Shown in pieces: positions 1-12,100 of a DNA stretch of 64,000 bases. Source of the DNA: Nereocystis luetkeana (Eukaryota; Sar; Phaeophyceae; Laminariales; Laminariaceae). The translations under genes and the position numbers were made by a program. The notes under the pieces are model-generated. The model did no database searches. It saw nothing but the letters and a program-made list of their open reading frames with translations, and was not told where the DNA came from. Within the stretch, counting starts at the first letter, position 1; the number at the start of each line of letters is the position of its first letter. The stretch is from the NCBI GenBank assembly GCA_031213475.1, contig JARUPZ010000017.1:2795920-2859919 (forward strand). The letters are read 5' to 3'.

Positions 1-198
1 CGAGAACGGTCAGCGCCCCGGGGCCCCTCACCGCTTCCAACCCCGCCCCCTCCCCGTCAAACGCCTTCTCTCTGACAAGCAACGCCCCTAGGAAGCCCAT
101 CCCGTTGACGTCGATGCCACCCCATTCTCTCCTCGATCTCGGCACGACCATCAGCCACCGCGTTGTGAGGAGTGCGTTGTACGGAGGCAGTGACGACA
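1..198 (-). CDS. Exon 9, C-terminal domain, cut by window edge
   Basis: Likely acceptor GTCCCAG at 199-200; an alternative AG a few bases upstream also keeps the phase. It encodes SSLPPYNALLTTRWLMVVPR, then a GID-VNGMGFLGALLV block and GPGALTVL. This is the family's C-terminal N-x-L-x-T-x-x-W-x-x-x-x-PR signature. The frame is open at position 1, so roughly the last 20 or more residues and the stop lie outside the window. Confidence 0.85.
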
Positions 199-3100
199 CT
201 GGGACGGGTGCTGTTTCGTCCCCTGTTTCGCCGGCCTGTTGAGGTATTGAGGACGGAAATGAGGGAGGGAGGGAGGGAGGGAGGGGGGTGAGGGGACGAC
301 GAAGGAATCGGGGGAAGGGGAGGGGGGGCGGGGGCGGGCGTGACGCTTCGATCGAATGGCATGTTGCCAGCATGTGCTTGGTTGGAGGCGAGAAAAACAT
401 CGCGTGTGGCCTTTTACTTCGAACAGTATACATAAGAGTAGCGTATACTTCGCACATACATATATCACGGGGAACGAAAACCACCCCCCTCCAGTCTGGC
501 GCTTTCACCTCGTGCACAAGCGCAGACGTGTCGAAGCCCACCTCTCCCAGCAGTTGCAGGTATCGCCTCCGAAGGTACACTTGTAATCCAGCGGACCAAT
601 CATATAGAGAGGTCGGCGGGGGGGGAGGGAGGGGGGGGGGGGGGGGGGGTGTACTCGATGAGGGTCGCAAGGTATATATTCAGCCGTGTTTAAAAAGGAG
701 TAACACGCGTTCGGGGGGGGGGGGGTCATGCCATTACCTTCTCGGGGAATTCTGAGATGAGAAGATTGACGCAAAATGACGACAACAGCAACCACCACTG
801 AATGAAAGCGAGATGATACAAAAAAGTCGGTGCTCGAGTTACGACGCGATGGGCCGCAAGGCGCGGGCGCTACATTGTACTACTCGTACTTATGGGCCCC
901 TCGCGCTGCTCGCAGATGGTTGACAACACGAAACTTACCAACCATTGTTCTGGTCGATATCTCGGGGTGAATGCCAAGGGGGGTCGAGAGGTGCATAACT
1001 CGTGTTGGTGGGGGGAAGGTGGGGGTCGATGGGGGGAAGGTGGGGGTCGATGGGGGGCCGTGGGTTCTAAAGAAGAACACGGCTTGGGCACGGAGGGGAG
1101 GGGGGGGAAACGGCGATATGAGGGAGCGGCACCATCATTATAAACACAACAGATATATACGTACCAGGTAGCTTTTGAGGCTTGGTGCGCGCCTCCACTC
1201 TCCCTATCCCGACCCTCCAATATGTACGAAAAAAAAAAGAACTTGCTCGAGAGACGGTGAATACCTCCCCTCATCCCCTGCCCTCTTCCCCCTCGGCAGT
1301 CGAAACCCACCCCAATCGCATAAATAATCATCATCCACCATCGTTAGCGCCCTCTCCCCCCTTCTCCATACACTCAAAAACCCTCCCCTCCTGACGGGCG
1401 AATTCATTCCGAGATTCCCCTCCTATCTCACCCGCCATCATCAGCTCCTGCTCCTGCTCCCCTCCTCCCCCCTGCTCTGCTAACGTCGCCGCTCGCAGCT
1501 CCTCAGGCGTGGGGAGGAGTACGAAGGAGTGCTGGAAGTCGAAGTCCGGGATGCTCCATACCCGGTCAAGGTCTCGGCTCGGCCCGACCAAGCGAGATAT
1601 CGGCTCGTCTACCGGAATCGCCTGCGGAAAACAAAACAATTTCGACCAGGGATAACGGACACACATCAACATCGACGCGAACGAAAAAAACACAGATATA
1701 CCTATTGAGGGGGACCATAGTAAACAGGACATACGTTACCCACACGAAAATATATATTTCCCTATTTTTACAAACAAAATTTGGTCCTAGTTACTATGGT
1801 CCACGGTAATAGTTTATGAGCCCTTAAGCCCCCCCCCCCCCCCCCCCACTCGCACAAATGGGCCTGTGGTCACACGACAACGGTCATGCATGACGTCGCG
1901 TATACCCTCTCCCCCTCACACAGATGCACAAAAACATGAAACAACCATCCGTAGGCCTCATTTTGAAGCAAGCCCCCCTTCCGAATATATACATCGAAAA
2001 AAACCCCTACGTCTTCATTCATACATCCCCTCCCCCCCCGTCGTAAATGCCTACACCGAAAAAATAAATTAAACTCGTTGAAGCTGTCATCCATATGCAA
2101 GTCCACCTCACAAGCGGTTCTTAGTAGGATGCAGCTCACCCTTCATGCGACTCGCTGGACACCTCACGGCGCTTCGCGCTCGGTGCAAGCAATGCCTGCC
2201 CGGTCAGCGAGAACCCGACGTGCTCCGCCCCGGCATTGTAGGGATGCGAGGGTCTATGGTCATACGACTGCGGCCATGCATGATATCGAGTACATATCTC
2301 CTATCGAGTACACCTCCCCCCCCCCCCATCATACGACTACTCCGTCTCGAAAGGGATGCGTGGTCAATGGTCAAATGGCTAAGGCAAGCAACAAATGAGT
2401 GCCCCCCCCCCCCTCATACGACTACGGACATGAATGATATCGAGTACATGTCTCCTATCGAGTACCCCCCCCCCCCCCCTCGTCACCAGGTATTTTCAAG
2501 TCGCCTCTCCCGAAACATATTGAAAACTCGACCACCCTTGGTACCCATTCATGCTCCCCCCCCCCCCCCAGCAGAACATGTACCAGGTATTTGGAAACTC
2601 GATAAGCGTTCTCACCTCTGCAGCTGCCGGTCGGTAGTCCCAGAGGGCGTCGTCGGGAATGACCTGCCGCGTCCGCACAGGAGTGGCGTTTCCGTGCAGT
2701 CAACTGTTAAATACTATCAATACAAAACCATCCTACTGTACGCATGTATTACTAATAGTATTTTAAACGATGGACTATAAATATCAGTGTAAAATACTAC
2801 TGCTGTCCACAACTAAACATATCATAAACACAGGCACGAAACAAACAAAACTAAAGGCAGTTTCCACAAAAATGTGTTTACGACATACCAGGTAGAGGAT
2901 AAAAATTGAAAAAAAGCAAAGATGATGTGAGTAGCTTATCGACGAAATCTCACAGCCGTTAATTTATGTGCCAGGTACTTCGGATACGTGTACCCGATGC
3001 ATGGTAATTACCTGGCACGTAGCAGCAATTCCAGCAGGTAGGTGGGGGTACAAACAACGGCAAAAACCTTGACGAGTATGTATGTGTAGCATCACCGCCA

Positions 3101-6100
3101 ACAATGAGAAGAAAGGGCAAAGACACGACCCGGCAAGGAGCACCGGGACAAACAAAACCACGACCGGAACCCACCACCGACACACCCACGAACAATAAGC
3201 CATGAAACGATAACCACCACGAGCAACCACCAACGAAAACCATTTCAAAGACGAGCGCCAACGATGATCGCGGGCCATGACCCACGATGATCACGAACCA
3301 TAACCAACGACGATCAAGAACTAAAACAAATTACAGTTATTACGGGGGACCAAAAGTTAATAGGACCTACGGTGTACATAAAAACCTACTTATTTCGCTA
3401 TTTTTACTAAAAATATTTGGTCCTATTAACTATGATCCCCCGTAGTAGTCGACGAGCAGATACAGCGGCATCACCGTCAACGACAAGATAGAGCGACAAC
3501 ATCCCGAGGACGCCTTCGTTGATAGGGCTACAGGTGGGGTGTACATGAAGGTACCGGTGGGGTTTCAGAAGTGGGTCTCCGTCGTCGTCTGCGGATCCCA
3601 GGGGTTCTTCCGCGAGACTGGTCCCCCGCTGCGGCCGTGCCTTGCCAAAGCGCGAGGGTGTGAAAACCTCCCCTCCGTTCAAGAGGCAACGACGACGACG
3701 AAGAGGGTATCCTCGGTGTTGGAGCTGGCTCGCGTGGGGGCACAAGGGACGCACAACTCACAAGCAGAGCTGGTGCTACCCCACGTGAAGCAAGCGGCGC
3801 CAGTTCGTCGACCCCGGGTGATAATGCTCCGGCGACCCCAGGTTACGGTGCTCCGGCGACCCCAAAAGCGACGATGTTTCAGCGACGCCAGGTAATTACG
3901 CTCCAGCGACCTCAGGTGACCGCGACCTTCGACGATGATGCCCCAGCGGCCCCAGGCGATAAGGCCGTGGCATACCCAGGCGTTGATGCTCTAGCAGTCT
4001 CAACCGATGATGCTCCGGCAGTCCCAGGCGGTCATACCCCGGCAGCTCCAGGCGCTCATGTCTCGGCAGCCCTAGGAGGTGACGCTTGAGCGATTGATAC
4101 CCTGCCTTTCCGAAACGTATTTTGGCGTCCGCATACTATCGTGGCATATCCCTGATCCTCGTAGGTAGGCGGGCAAGTTGTGCTGCAGTGGCTGCCTCCT
4201 GGGCACTGTTTCGAAGACCGTGAGGTCGAGGAAGGAGGAGTGAGCGATGACATCTCGCGCATAGGGTTTTTCATCGTTGTGGAGGCCTGTCGAGCCCCTC
4301 CGTCCGCAGGTGAGGGTAGAGTTGCCAGGAAGGTGACATTCCGGCTTTCCACAACAGTCCCCTGTCTCGGGTCGAAGGTGCAGTAAGCCCTGTGCTGTCG
4401 TGGTTGACCCCACAGAGCTTAGCGTTTCGCGGCTTGTCTCCGAACCTCGTCGTATTTATTTCGATGAGCACGAGCGCCCTGGCCCCTAATGCCCGTAGGA
4501 CCGCAAAATAACGCGACATAGCACCGTCCTTGTCGTGGCTCAGTTAGCAGAATGTTGCTCCTCCCGCGATGCGTGCAATGACCTGTTGGCAAACTAAGTT
4601 GCCGTCCAGGACAGCTGTGAGAGGGAAACCCCAGCCCTTGAGTAGAGGGCTTTACCAAGGTAGAAATTGTTCGCCTGTCCCGCTCGGACACCCTGTTTTT
4701 GAGGTGTTGGCCGTGGCGGTGTGCTCCACAGCGATGTCAAAGTTGGCGCAGAACTTCTTGAATCCCTTGGAAACGTGCTCGTTGCCTCTGTTTGATCGTA
4801 GACGTCAGATGTCGAGTCTCAGATTTACTGTCACGGTCGTGTTAAGCAGGTGAAGAGAGTCCAGACCCCCCCCCCCCCGTCTTGGAAATCGGGAGGAAGG
4901 TCTTCTTCATTTGTGGAAAGTGATCGGTAAACTTGCTGATGCACGTGTATCCGTCCTCAACTGCTGGCGTAATGGGGCCCTACAAGGTCGATGTGAATCA
5001 GAGGCATGGATCCCGCCCGCCTTGTGATTTCTCTTATTGGGGTGGGTCTTCTGCTGGTTCTTATCCAAGGCCAAGACGTCGCAACCAGACACAGTTCCGA
5101 TGTATACTAGTTGACGGTGCCGCCGCCCGTCCTCAGCCGTTCGTACTAGACTTCAGCACATATTTTGCACTGGAACGGACGATAGCGGGCGAAGAGGCCG
5201 CCTTCTGGAGTTCCCCCATCGATGGAGCACAGGCGTAATTCCTTCTGCTGTTGCTGCAGAGCCGCCACGACACCTTTCCACAGGTGAGGGTTACCTTCCT
5301 CGAGGATGGCGCCGTCGTAATCCCCCGCTTCATTGGTACGGTGGGAGCTAAGATGTGGCACCCCGGGCCTGAGGCGGTGACGACATGAAAATTGCACTCG
5401 ATACCCGTGGTCAGCCCGGTCAATGTTGGTGCCGTACAAGTCGCCAGTTGCAGCCCCACACTCCTGTCACGCGCCGTCGCAATCGTCTTGATAACATCTA
5501 GCAGCGTCTGGCCCGTTATACGGTTCTCCAGATCAAGGGCCAGCTTTTTTGTCGAAGAGATGGTCGTCATGCCGCTGTCCACCAGTATCGTCAAGTCGCA
5601 GGTGGTGAGAAGGAATGTCGCATCATAAAAGAAGAAGTCACCCACAGGAAGCCGCCGCCGTTGTCGGAGTCGTCGCCGAAGTTGAAGGTCGATTTTTCCC
5701 CCTCGTCAGCAGGAGAGGTATGAACGCAAACGGTGCAAGCACTGCCCCCCTGTGGGCGTGGCGCTCCCTGCCGATAGCGGTCGGTATTGTGTATCGTGGG
5801 CTTGAAAACGGAGCAACACGTTTTTCCAGCGATTCCTCCGGACCCAGCCTTGGCTCCAGCTGTTTTACTGTTGCTGTCACTCTCGCCGGTTGTCCTGAAA
5901 TATTGTATCCTGCGGCATGTTCCTTGTCGATGCTCTTGGCGGACAAGAGGCAGTTGCGCGGATAATGTCCTGTTTGCTATAGTTGTAACTAAGAACTGAC
6001 TGCACCGACATGGCGACACCACGTACACAACCCTTCCCTTGGCTTCGTTACTACGGGACAGACAGTTTGGGTGCAGGTGCACGAGACGGTGACTGCGTTA

Positions 6101-9100
6101 CCGACCAGCGACTCGATAAATAGCTGCATACCGTCCACAAATAACCTTAATCAGAACCCTAACGGCGACAACCAGCAACTATAACCACCTATAATAAAGC
6201 ACGCTTCTACCGATGTAACCAGCAATGATGACCACCAACAAAACCCACCAACAGGACGCAGTAACGATGACCAGCACCGATATAACCACCTAGGATAAAC
6301 ATCAACAAACACCGCCAACAATAACGCCCGACGGCAACCACCTACGCCAGTCACCCAAGAAAAAACAGCAACGATACGTAGCCACTGACAACAACAACCA
6401 CCACGAACAATCACCAACGGCGGGCACCAACTGTACCCACCGCGGATGCCATGCTGAACGGTAATCACGATAGACAACCACCAATGGAAAACACCTACAA
6501 ATAACGATCAACGGCGACGATCAACGATCGCCATCAGCGATGACCACCAACGATAACCACCGAGAACTACCGAAAAGAACCACCAACAACGGCCATCACC
6601 AATCGCAACCGAAGGGGAAGTACGCAAACCCGAAGAAGCGTCCCGCCAATGCGTAGAAACGACAGTAAAAAAAGAAAGCGAAGAAACCATAACGATTGTG
6701 TCACCACCATGGAAGAAAAAGCGAACAAATACCCTGCGGCAAGGAGCACCGGGACGATGGATGACCACCGAGGACACAACAAGGACAACCAATAATAGAT
6801 ACCATCGAGAAGCACCACCGGCAACCCACTGACAACCACGAAGGATAACCACGAATGATAACCACCCATTACCCAACGACAACCAAAAATACCGGTACAG
6901 AACGCTACCACCGATATTAAAATTCACCAACGATGTTCACCATCGATAGTCACCAACGATAACCACCAACCATACCCACCAACGACAACTACTAGCGATG
7001 ACCACCAGCGGCAACCACCACTGGTAGCCACTAACGGTAATCACCAACGACCCAACGACGACCAACTACGGAACGCTGCTACCGTAAGAGCGCCAACGAA
7101 CACCACCAACGGCAACCACCAACGGATACCACCAACTACAACCACCACGGACAACCATCAACAACAACCACCAAGGATAACCACCAACGTTAGCCACCAA
7201 CGATGACCGCCGCGGACAACCACTGACAACAACCGCCAACGGCCAACGATAACCGTATGCGATAACAACCAATGACGAACCACCACACATACGCACAAAC
7301 GATGACCACCACGGACAATCTCCAACGACCAACGACAGCTATCAACGACCACCACCACCGGCAGCAACAACCACCAACGACCAAGAATAACCGTATGCGC
7401 TAACCACCAACGAAAAAACCACTACACCATTCCCACCAACGACAATCATCAAGGAGAGAGAACCACGCACCACAATCATCACTGCACCACTTACATATTT
7501 CCACCACCTACCTACACCAACTCTACCAAACCAACCACCAAGAGCACGGGAAGCACGCAAACCACAAGCACCACAGCACACCAAACCACGCAAGACGGCA
7601 CCCACTAACCAATGGTCATGACGCACCTGCATGTGCTTGTGCCGCTGGCTAGCCCCCGCCTCCACCGCCGAGTTGTAGAAACCCACGGCTGGTAACGCCT
7701 CGACCACCCGGTACCACGCAGAGAAATCTGCGAGCGCGCGAAATTTTTCGCAATCCAGGCCTGATTATTGACTACTTCACGAGTGTGATGTACACTTGTT
7801 TTAACATTTATCCCGAAACACATCACGCGGACAAATCTGCGAGTGCGTGTATACGTACATGCAGGTTCGGTGGCTGGTTGTTGACTAGTTCACATTTCCC
7901 CTGCGCATCATCCATACGCGGTATAAGTGAACGGTCGACGCAGAAAAACATTAGGGACTGTTTCAATTTTCATCGAACGCCCGGTTGAACCGAACCGACC
8001 GAAACCCGACTTATAATCCCGATCCGCCCGACTCATGCCGCGACCCCTAAAAGGCGCAACCTTTCGGGAGGTCGCTTCTTGAACTTGGAAATGAAAAAAA
8101 AAGGGTCGAGAAAGATTGACTACAGCAGCATCGATCAAACAAAGCAGTTCGGGTTGCCGGGGGGGTAGAGGATGTTTCCGAACAGCAATGGGAAGGAATC
8201 TTCTATGACACCCGCTCAGCGTGACGATTTTCCTGGCGCAGTTGAACCCTCTTCCTTCAAGGTTGATAAGATGGCACATAATTGCCGTTTTTTACTTAAC
8301 TACCGCCTTTCACTTGAACCCCGCTTCTTCACTCAAATGCCGCTTTTCACTCAACAGCCGCTTTTCACTCATTGTCGTCGCTTTTTTAGGTCGCTACAGC
8401 ACGCGACAGCAGTTAAGAATCTCCCATGTTGTACAAGGCTCGCGGCTTATTGCGATGTCAACGTTGAGCATAGACTCTTGAAAGGCTACCTGGTACCAAG
8501 CATATCCTATAGGATTCAGAGTGGTGCTGCTCGCTGAGCACGAAAGCTTAGCGATAACTGCTTAAACTTGAAAAAAGGTCAGCCAGAAATTCTTAACTCC
8601 CAACTTCTAATCACATAATATACACGATGTAGACCGCGCGTGTCGCATCCTAGGCCGCCATACCCGGTCCCCAATACCTGAAGTAGTCCGCACTTACCAT
8701 TTTATAGATCGCAATACCTGGACCCCAAATTAAGGCGGCGTGTTCCACCGACTGCTACAGACGGAGGCGTATTGAAACGACAGGGACAAAAGGAGTGCGC
8801 AACTGACAGCAGCAGAAATGAGTTGAACCCCTTTAGAACCGCAGTCTCATTTTGGGGACAAATTACTTGAAATACGAGTGATTTGTCCCCATAACGGGAC
8901 TGCGGTTCTAAAAGGGTTAACCGGCAGTTACATACGGGTGGGCCGAAGAAGGACCCTGCGGCGGCCAACACAGAACGGGGACTACCCGTCCAACCTCACC
9001 CGCTACAGTTAAGGCCTCCTCTTGAGATTCGAACTCCTTGGTGATAATCAACGCGTGGTTTCTCATCGTGTTGAACTTGTTTAGCACCAAGGAGTGAGCA

Positions 9101-12100
9101 GGAGGGAGCTCCTGTACTGTCTGCGACGCGTTTACGAAAATAGAGAGGTGGGGCGGGTAGTCAAGGTCAACGCGCGCTACGGGTTGGTTGGGGTTGTGGG
9201 ACTAAGCTGAGGGGGTCAGAGAGGGCGTCTTGCGCCAATCGATTCGTTCTTAACCGAAAATGCATGGATTAACGGCGGGGCATTTCGCTCACCTGTCGAC
9301 AGTACCACAGGAACAGGCATACTCCGCCTCGACTACCAGGCACCTGTTATGTACTATAATGACTTCAGTGGTAGTCGAAGATCAACATTTTTTTTATTGC
9401 ATACCGAAACAAATGCGACTGGTCGGTTCGAAGTTCAAAAATAATACGTTGCACACACGCTACATGACACCATGGGCAATATACCAGAGGGCAATACCTA
9501 CATCTGGTTCTATGAGTGCACTTACAGCACTAGCACCGCTTCCCTCGAGGGGTGGAATAAACCGGGCAATTTTTGACATGTTTCACCGCAGCGTCGCGGG
9601 AGGGATGCGAAAATCACAGAGACGGAGGCAAAAAGGACACGATGAATACACACGACCGCATATCGCGTGGCGAGAGACACTACGTATTCGCTTCGCATAA
9701 AAGGCCAACACATCCCATTCCGATTGAATGGCATTGCATTATTGACAAAGCTTTGCAATACATTCATGTATACTTAATTGCCTTTCACTGCCTTTCACTG
9801 CGTTTCACTGCGTTTCACTGCGTTTCACTGCATTTCATCGCATTGCTTTGCACAAAAACTGCTTTAAAATCGCAATTCAGCGCAACATATTGCTATGCAC
9901 TGCACACCATTGCTACAAATGCCACAATAATGTATTTCAACGCCTACCCTTCCTATTCCATCTCATTGCAACATTTTGCGTAGAATAGCCTTCCGTTCAA
10001 CAGTTTACATAGCTAAAACAATACCGTACCTAGTATTGCACGTTACATCACGTTTTAATACATTGCATGACGATACACCCCCCGAGCCGGCGAACAAGGA
10101 TAGGTCAACCGCAACAAGGTGGAACAGAGAATACACCGGCGTGCGGGCACAGGAGGCTTTGTTCCTTGACTCAATCATAGGCACGAACCGATTCGGATGC
10201 CACCCGATCAGCAAGAAAACGCAACAATAGGTAAGCACAACATGAGCTCAACGAAGACTTGGCAGAGGAAGAGCCAGGCACTAAAAACAAAATCGTGCAA
10301 GCTAGTATACTCCTACTAGCGTCTACTTTACCCGACGGTTCAAGTCTGCATTTATAGCGCGTTGAGCCCCTACTGCCGGCTGTAATACATAGACCAACCG
10401 CCGTGGGACACGACGCGGCAGGGAAGCACGGCGGCAGCTGCAAAACCCACGCTGGGGTCGAAGGACACGCTTCTTACCATGCGAGGGTCCAGTACTCTGG
10501 GGTCGAAGGGGTCTTGGCTGACCGCCGAAGAGGGTGGGGTTGCAATCGCCGCCTGCAGTGCGAGAGCAGCAAGCAGCAGCAGCAGCAACGGCGGCGTCAG
10601 CAGCAGAAACGACGGTAGCAGGGGTGGTATCGTCAGCAACAGGGCCAGCGGAAGACGGGGAGCACAGCACAGCACAGCACAGCACAGCACAGCACAGCAC
10701 AGCACAGCACAGCACAGCACAGCACAGCACAGCACAGCACAGCACAGCACAGCACAGCACAGCACAGCACAGCACAGCACAGCACAGCACAGCACAGCAC
10801 AGCACAGCACAGCACAGCACAGCACAGCACAGCACAGCACAGCACAGCACAGCACAGCACAGCACAGCACAGCACAGCACAGCACAGCACAGCACAGCAC
10901 AGCACAGCACAGCACAGCACAGCACAGCACAGCACAGCACAGCACAGCACAGCACAGCACAGCACAGCACAGCACAGCACAGCACAGCACAGCACAGCAC
11001 AGCACAGCACAGCACAGCACAGCACAGCACAGCACAGCACAGCACAGCGCAGCACAGCACAGCACAGCACAGCACAGCACAGCAGACAGCAGAGGAGCCA
11101 AGCAGCAGATGCAGCCAAGCATCAAAAACAGCATTGCAGCAAAACAGCCTTACAAAAGAAAACACTGAAAAATAGAGAGCCCCTCTCTTCGCCGACGCCG
11201 CCGCCACCACCGCCTAGTCCCTGCCCGCCACCTCTCACTCACTGCCCACCGCCGCCTTCACCTTTTTACCTGGCGCACTTTTTGGTTTTTCAATCCTCCG
11301 CCGGATGAGTTGGCATCTAATAGCTCACCCCTTTACTACTGCACTGCTGTGCAGAAACACACGTTTTACTCAATAATTACCAGGGCTTTTCACGGGTCTG
11401 GTCAAACATCGCGGGTCAGGTCGGGTCGGGTCGGGTAAGGGTGACCCGACCCGACCCGTGAGAGTTTGAAACACCCCTGACCCGACTCCAACCCACACGC
11501 TACCCTACTCGACCCGTCGTATTTCGAAAGCCTCCTGACCCGACCCGCGGGTGGGGCCATGGCCCGTGAATAGCACTGTAAATTACAAGTTTTCTTCCGA
11601 AACCGGAGTGCAGTCCTAAAAGGGAACTAAGCCCTCCACACGTCAAGTGCTCCAACTGAACTTGTTGCTGCCGAGGCCACAGCTGCGCGACGAGCTGTTG
11701 CGACCCGCGGGACGCGAGAATGTGTCGACGCGCACCTTAGCCTCCAGAGCCTCGGTCGAAATAACGGACACAATGAAATCCATACCCTCCCCGCCGCCAC
11801 CACCACCACCACCACCCCCGCCGTCAACTATATCGCCCGACACGCCGGAGCGGATGACCTCGAACGTCGTGTGCATGGGGAGAGTGATGCCCTCCGCCAG
11901 CGCGGCGTCTGCCACGGTTTGGAGGCGTGTTCGAAGTGGGGACGGTCGAGGGAATGTCCCCGCTCTGCCTTCGTCGTCGGGTCGGTGGCGCGGGGTCCCA
12001 GCGGAGAGCGGCGACTTGTCCCCTGCAACGAAACAAAAGTGAAATGAAAGAGGGCATGTTGCTTCCCGGTACGAGCGCAAAAAGTAAATCGCGTTGGGGA

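Noticed and set aside
10323..11210. Long ORFs on both strands with five-residue repeats
   Set aside because: Products of the AGCAC unit in intron 3; only the stretch 10,478-10,552 inside the minus-strand frame is a likely exon.
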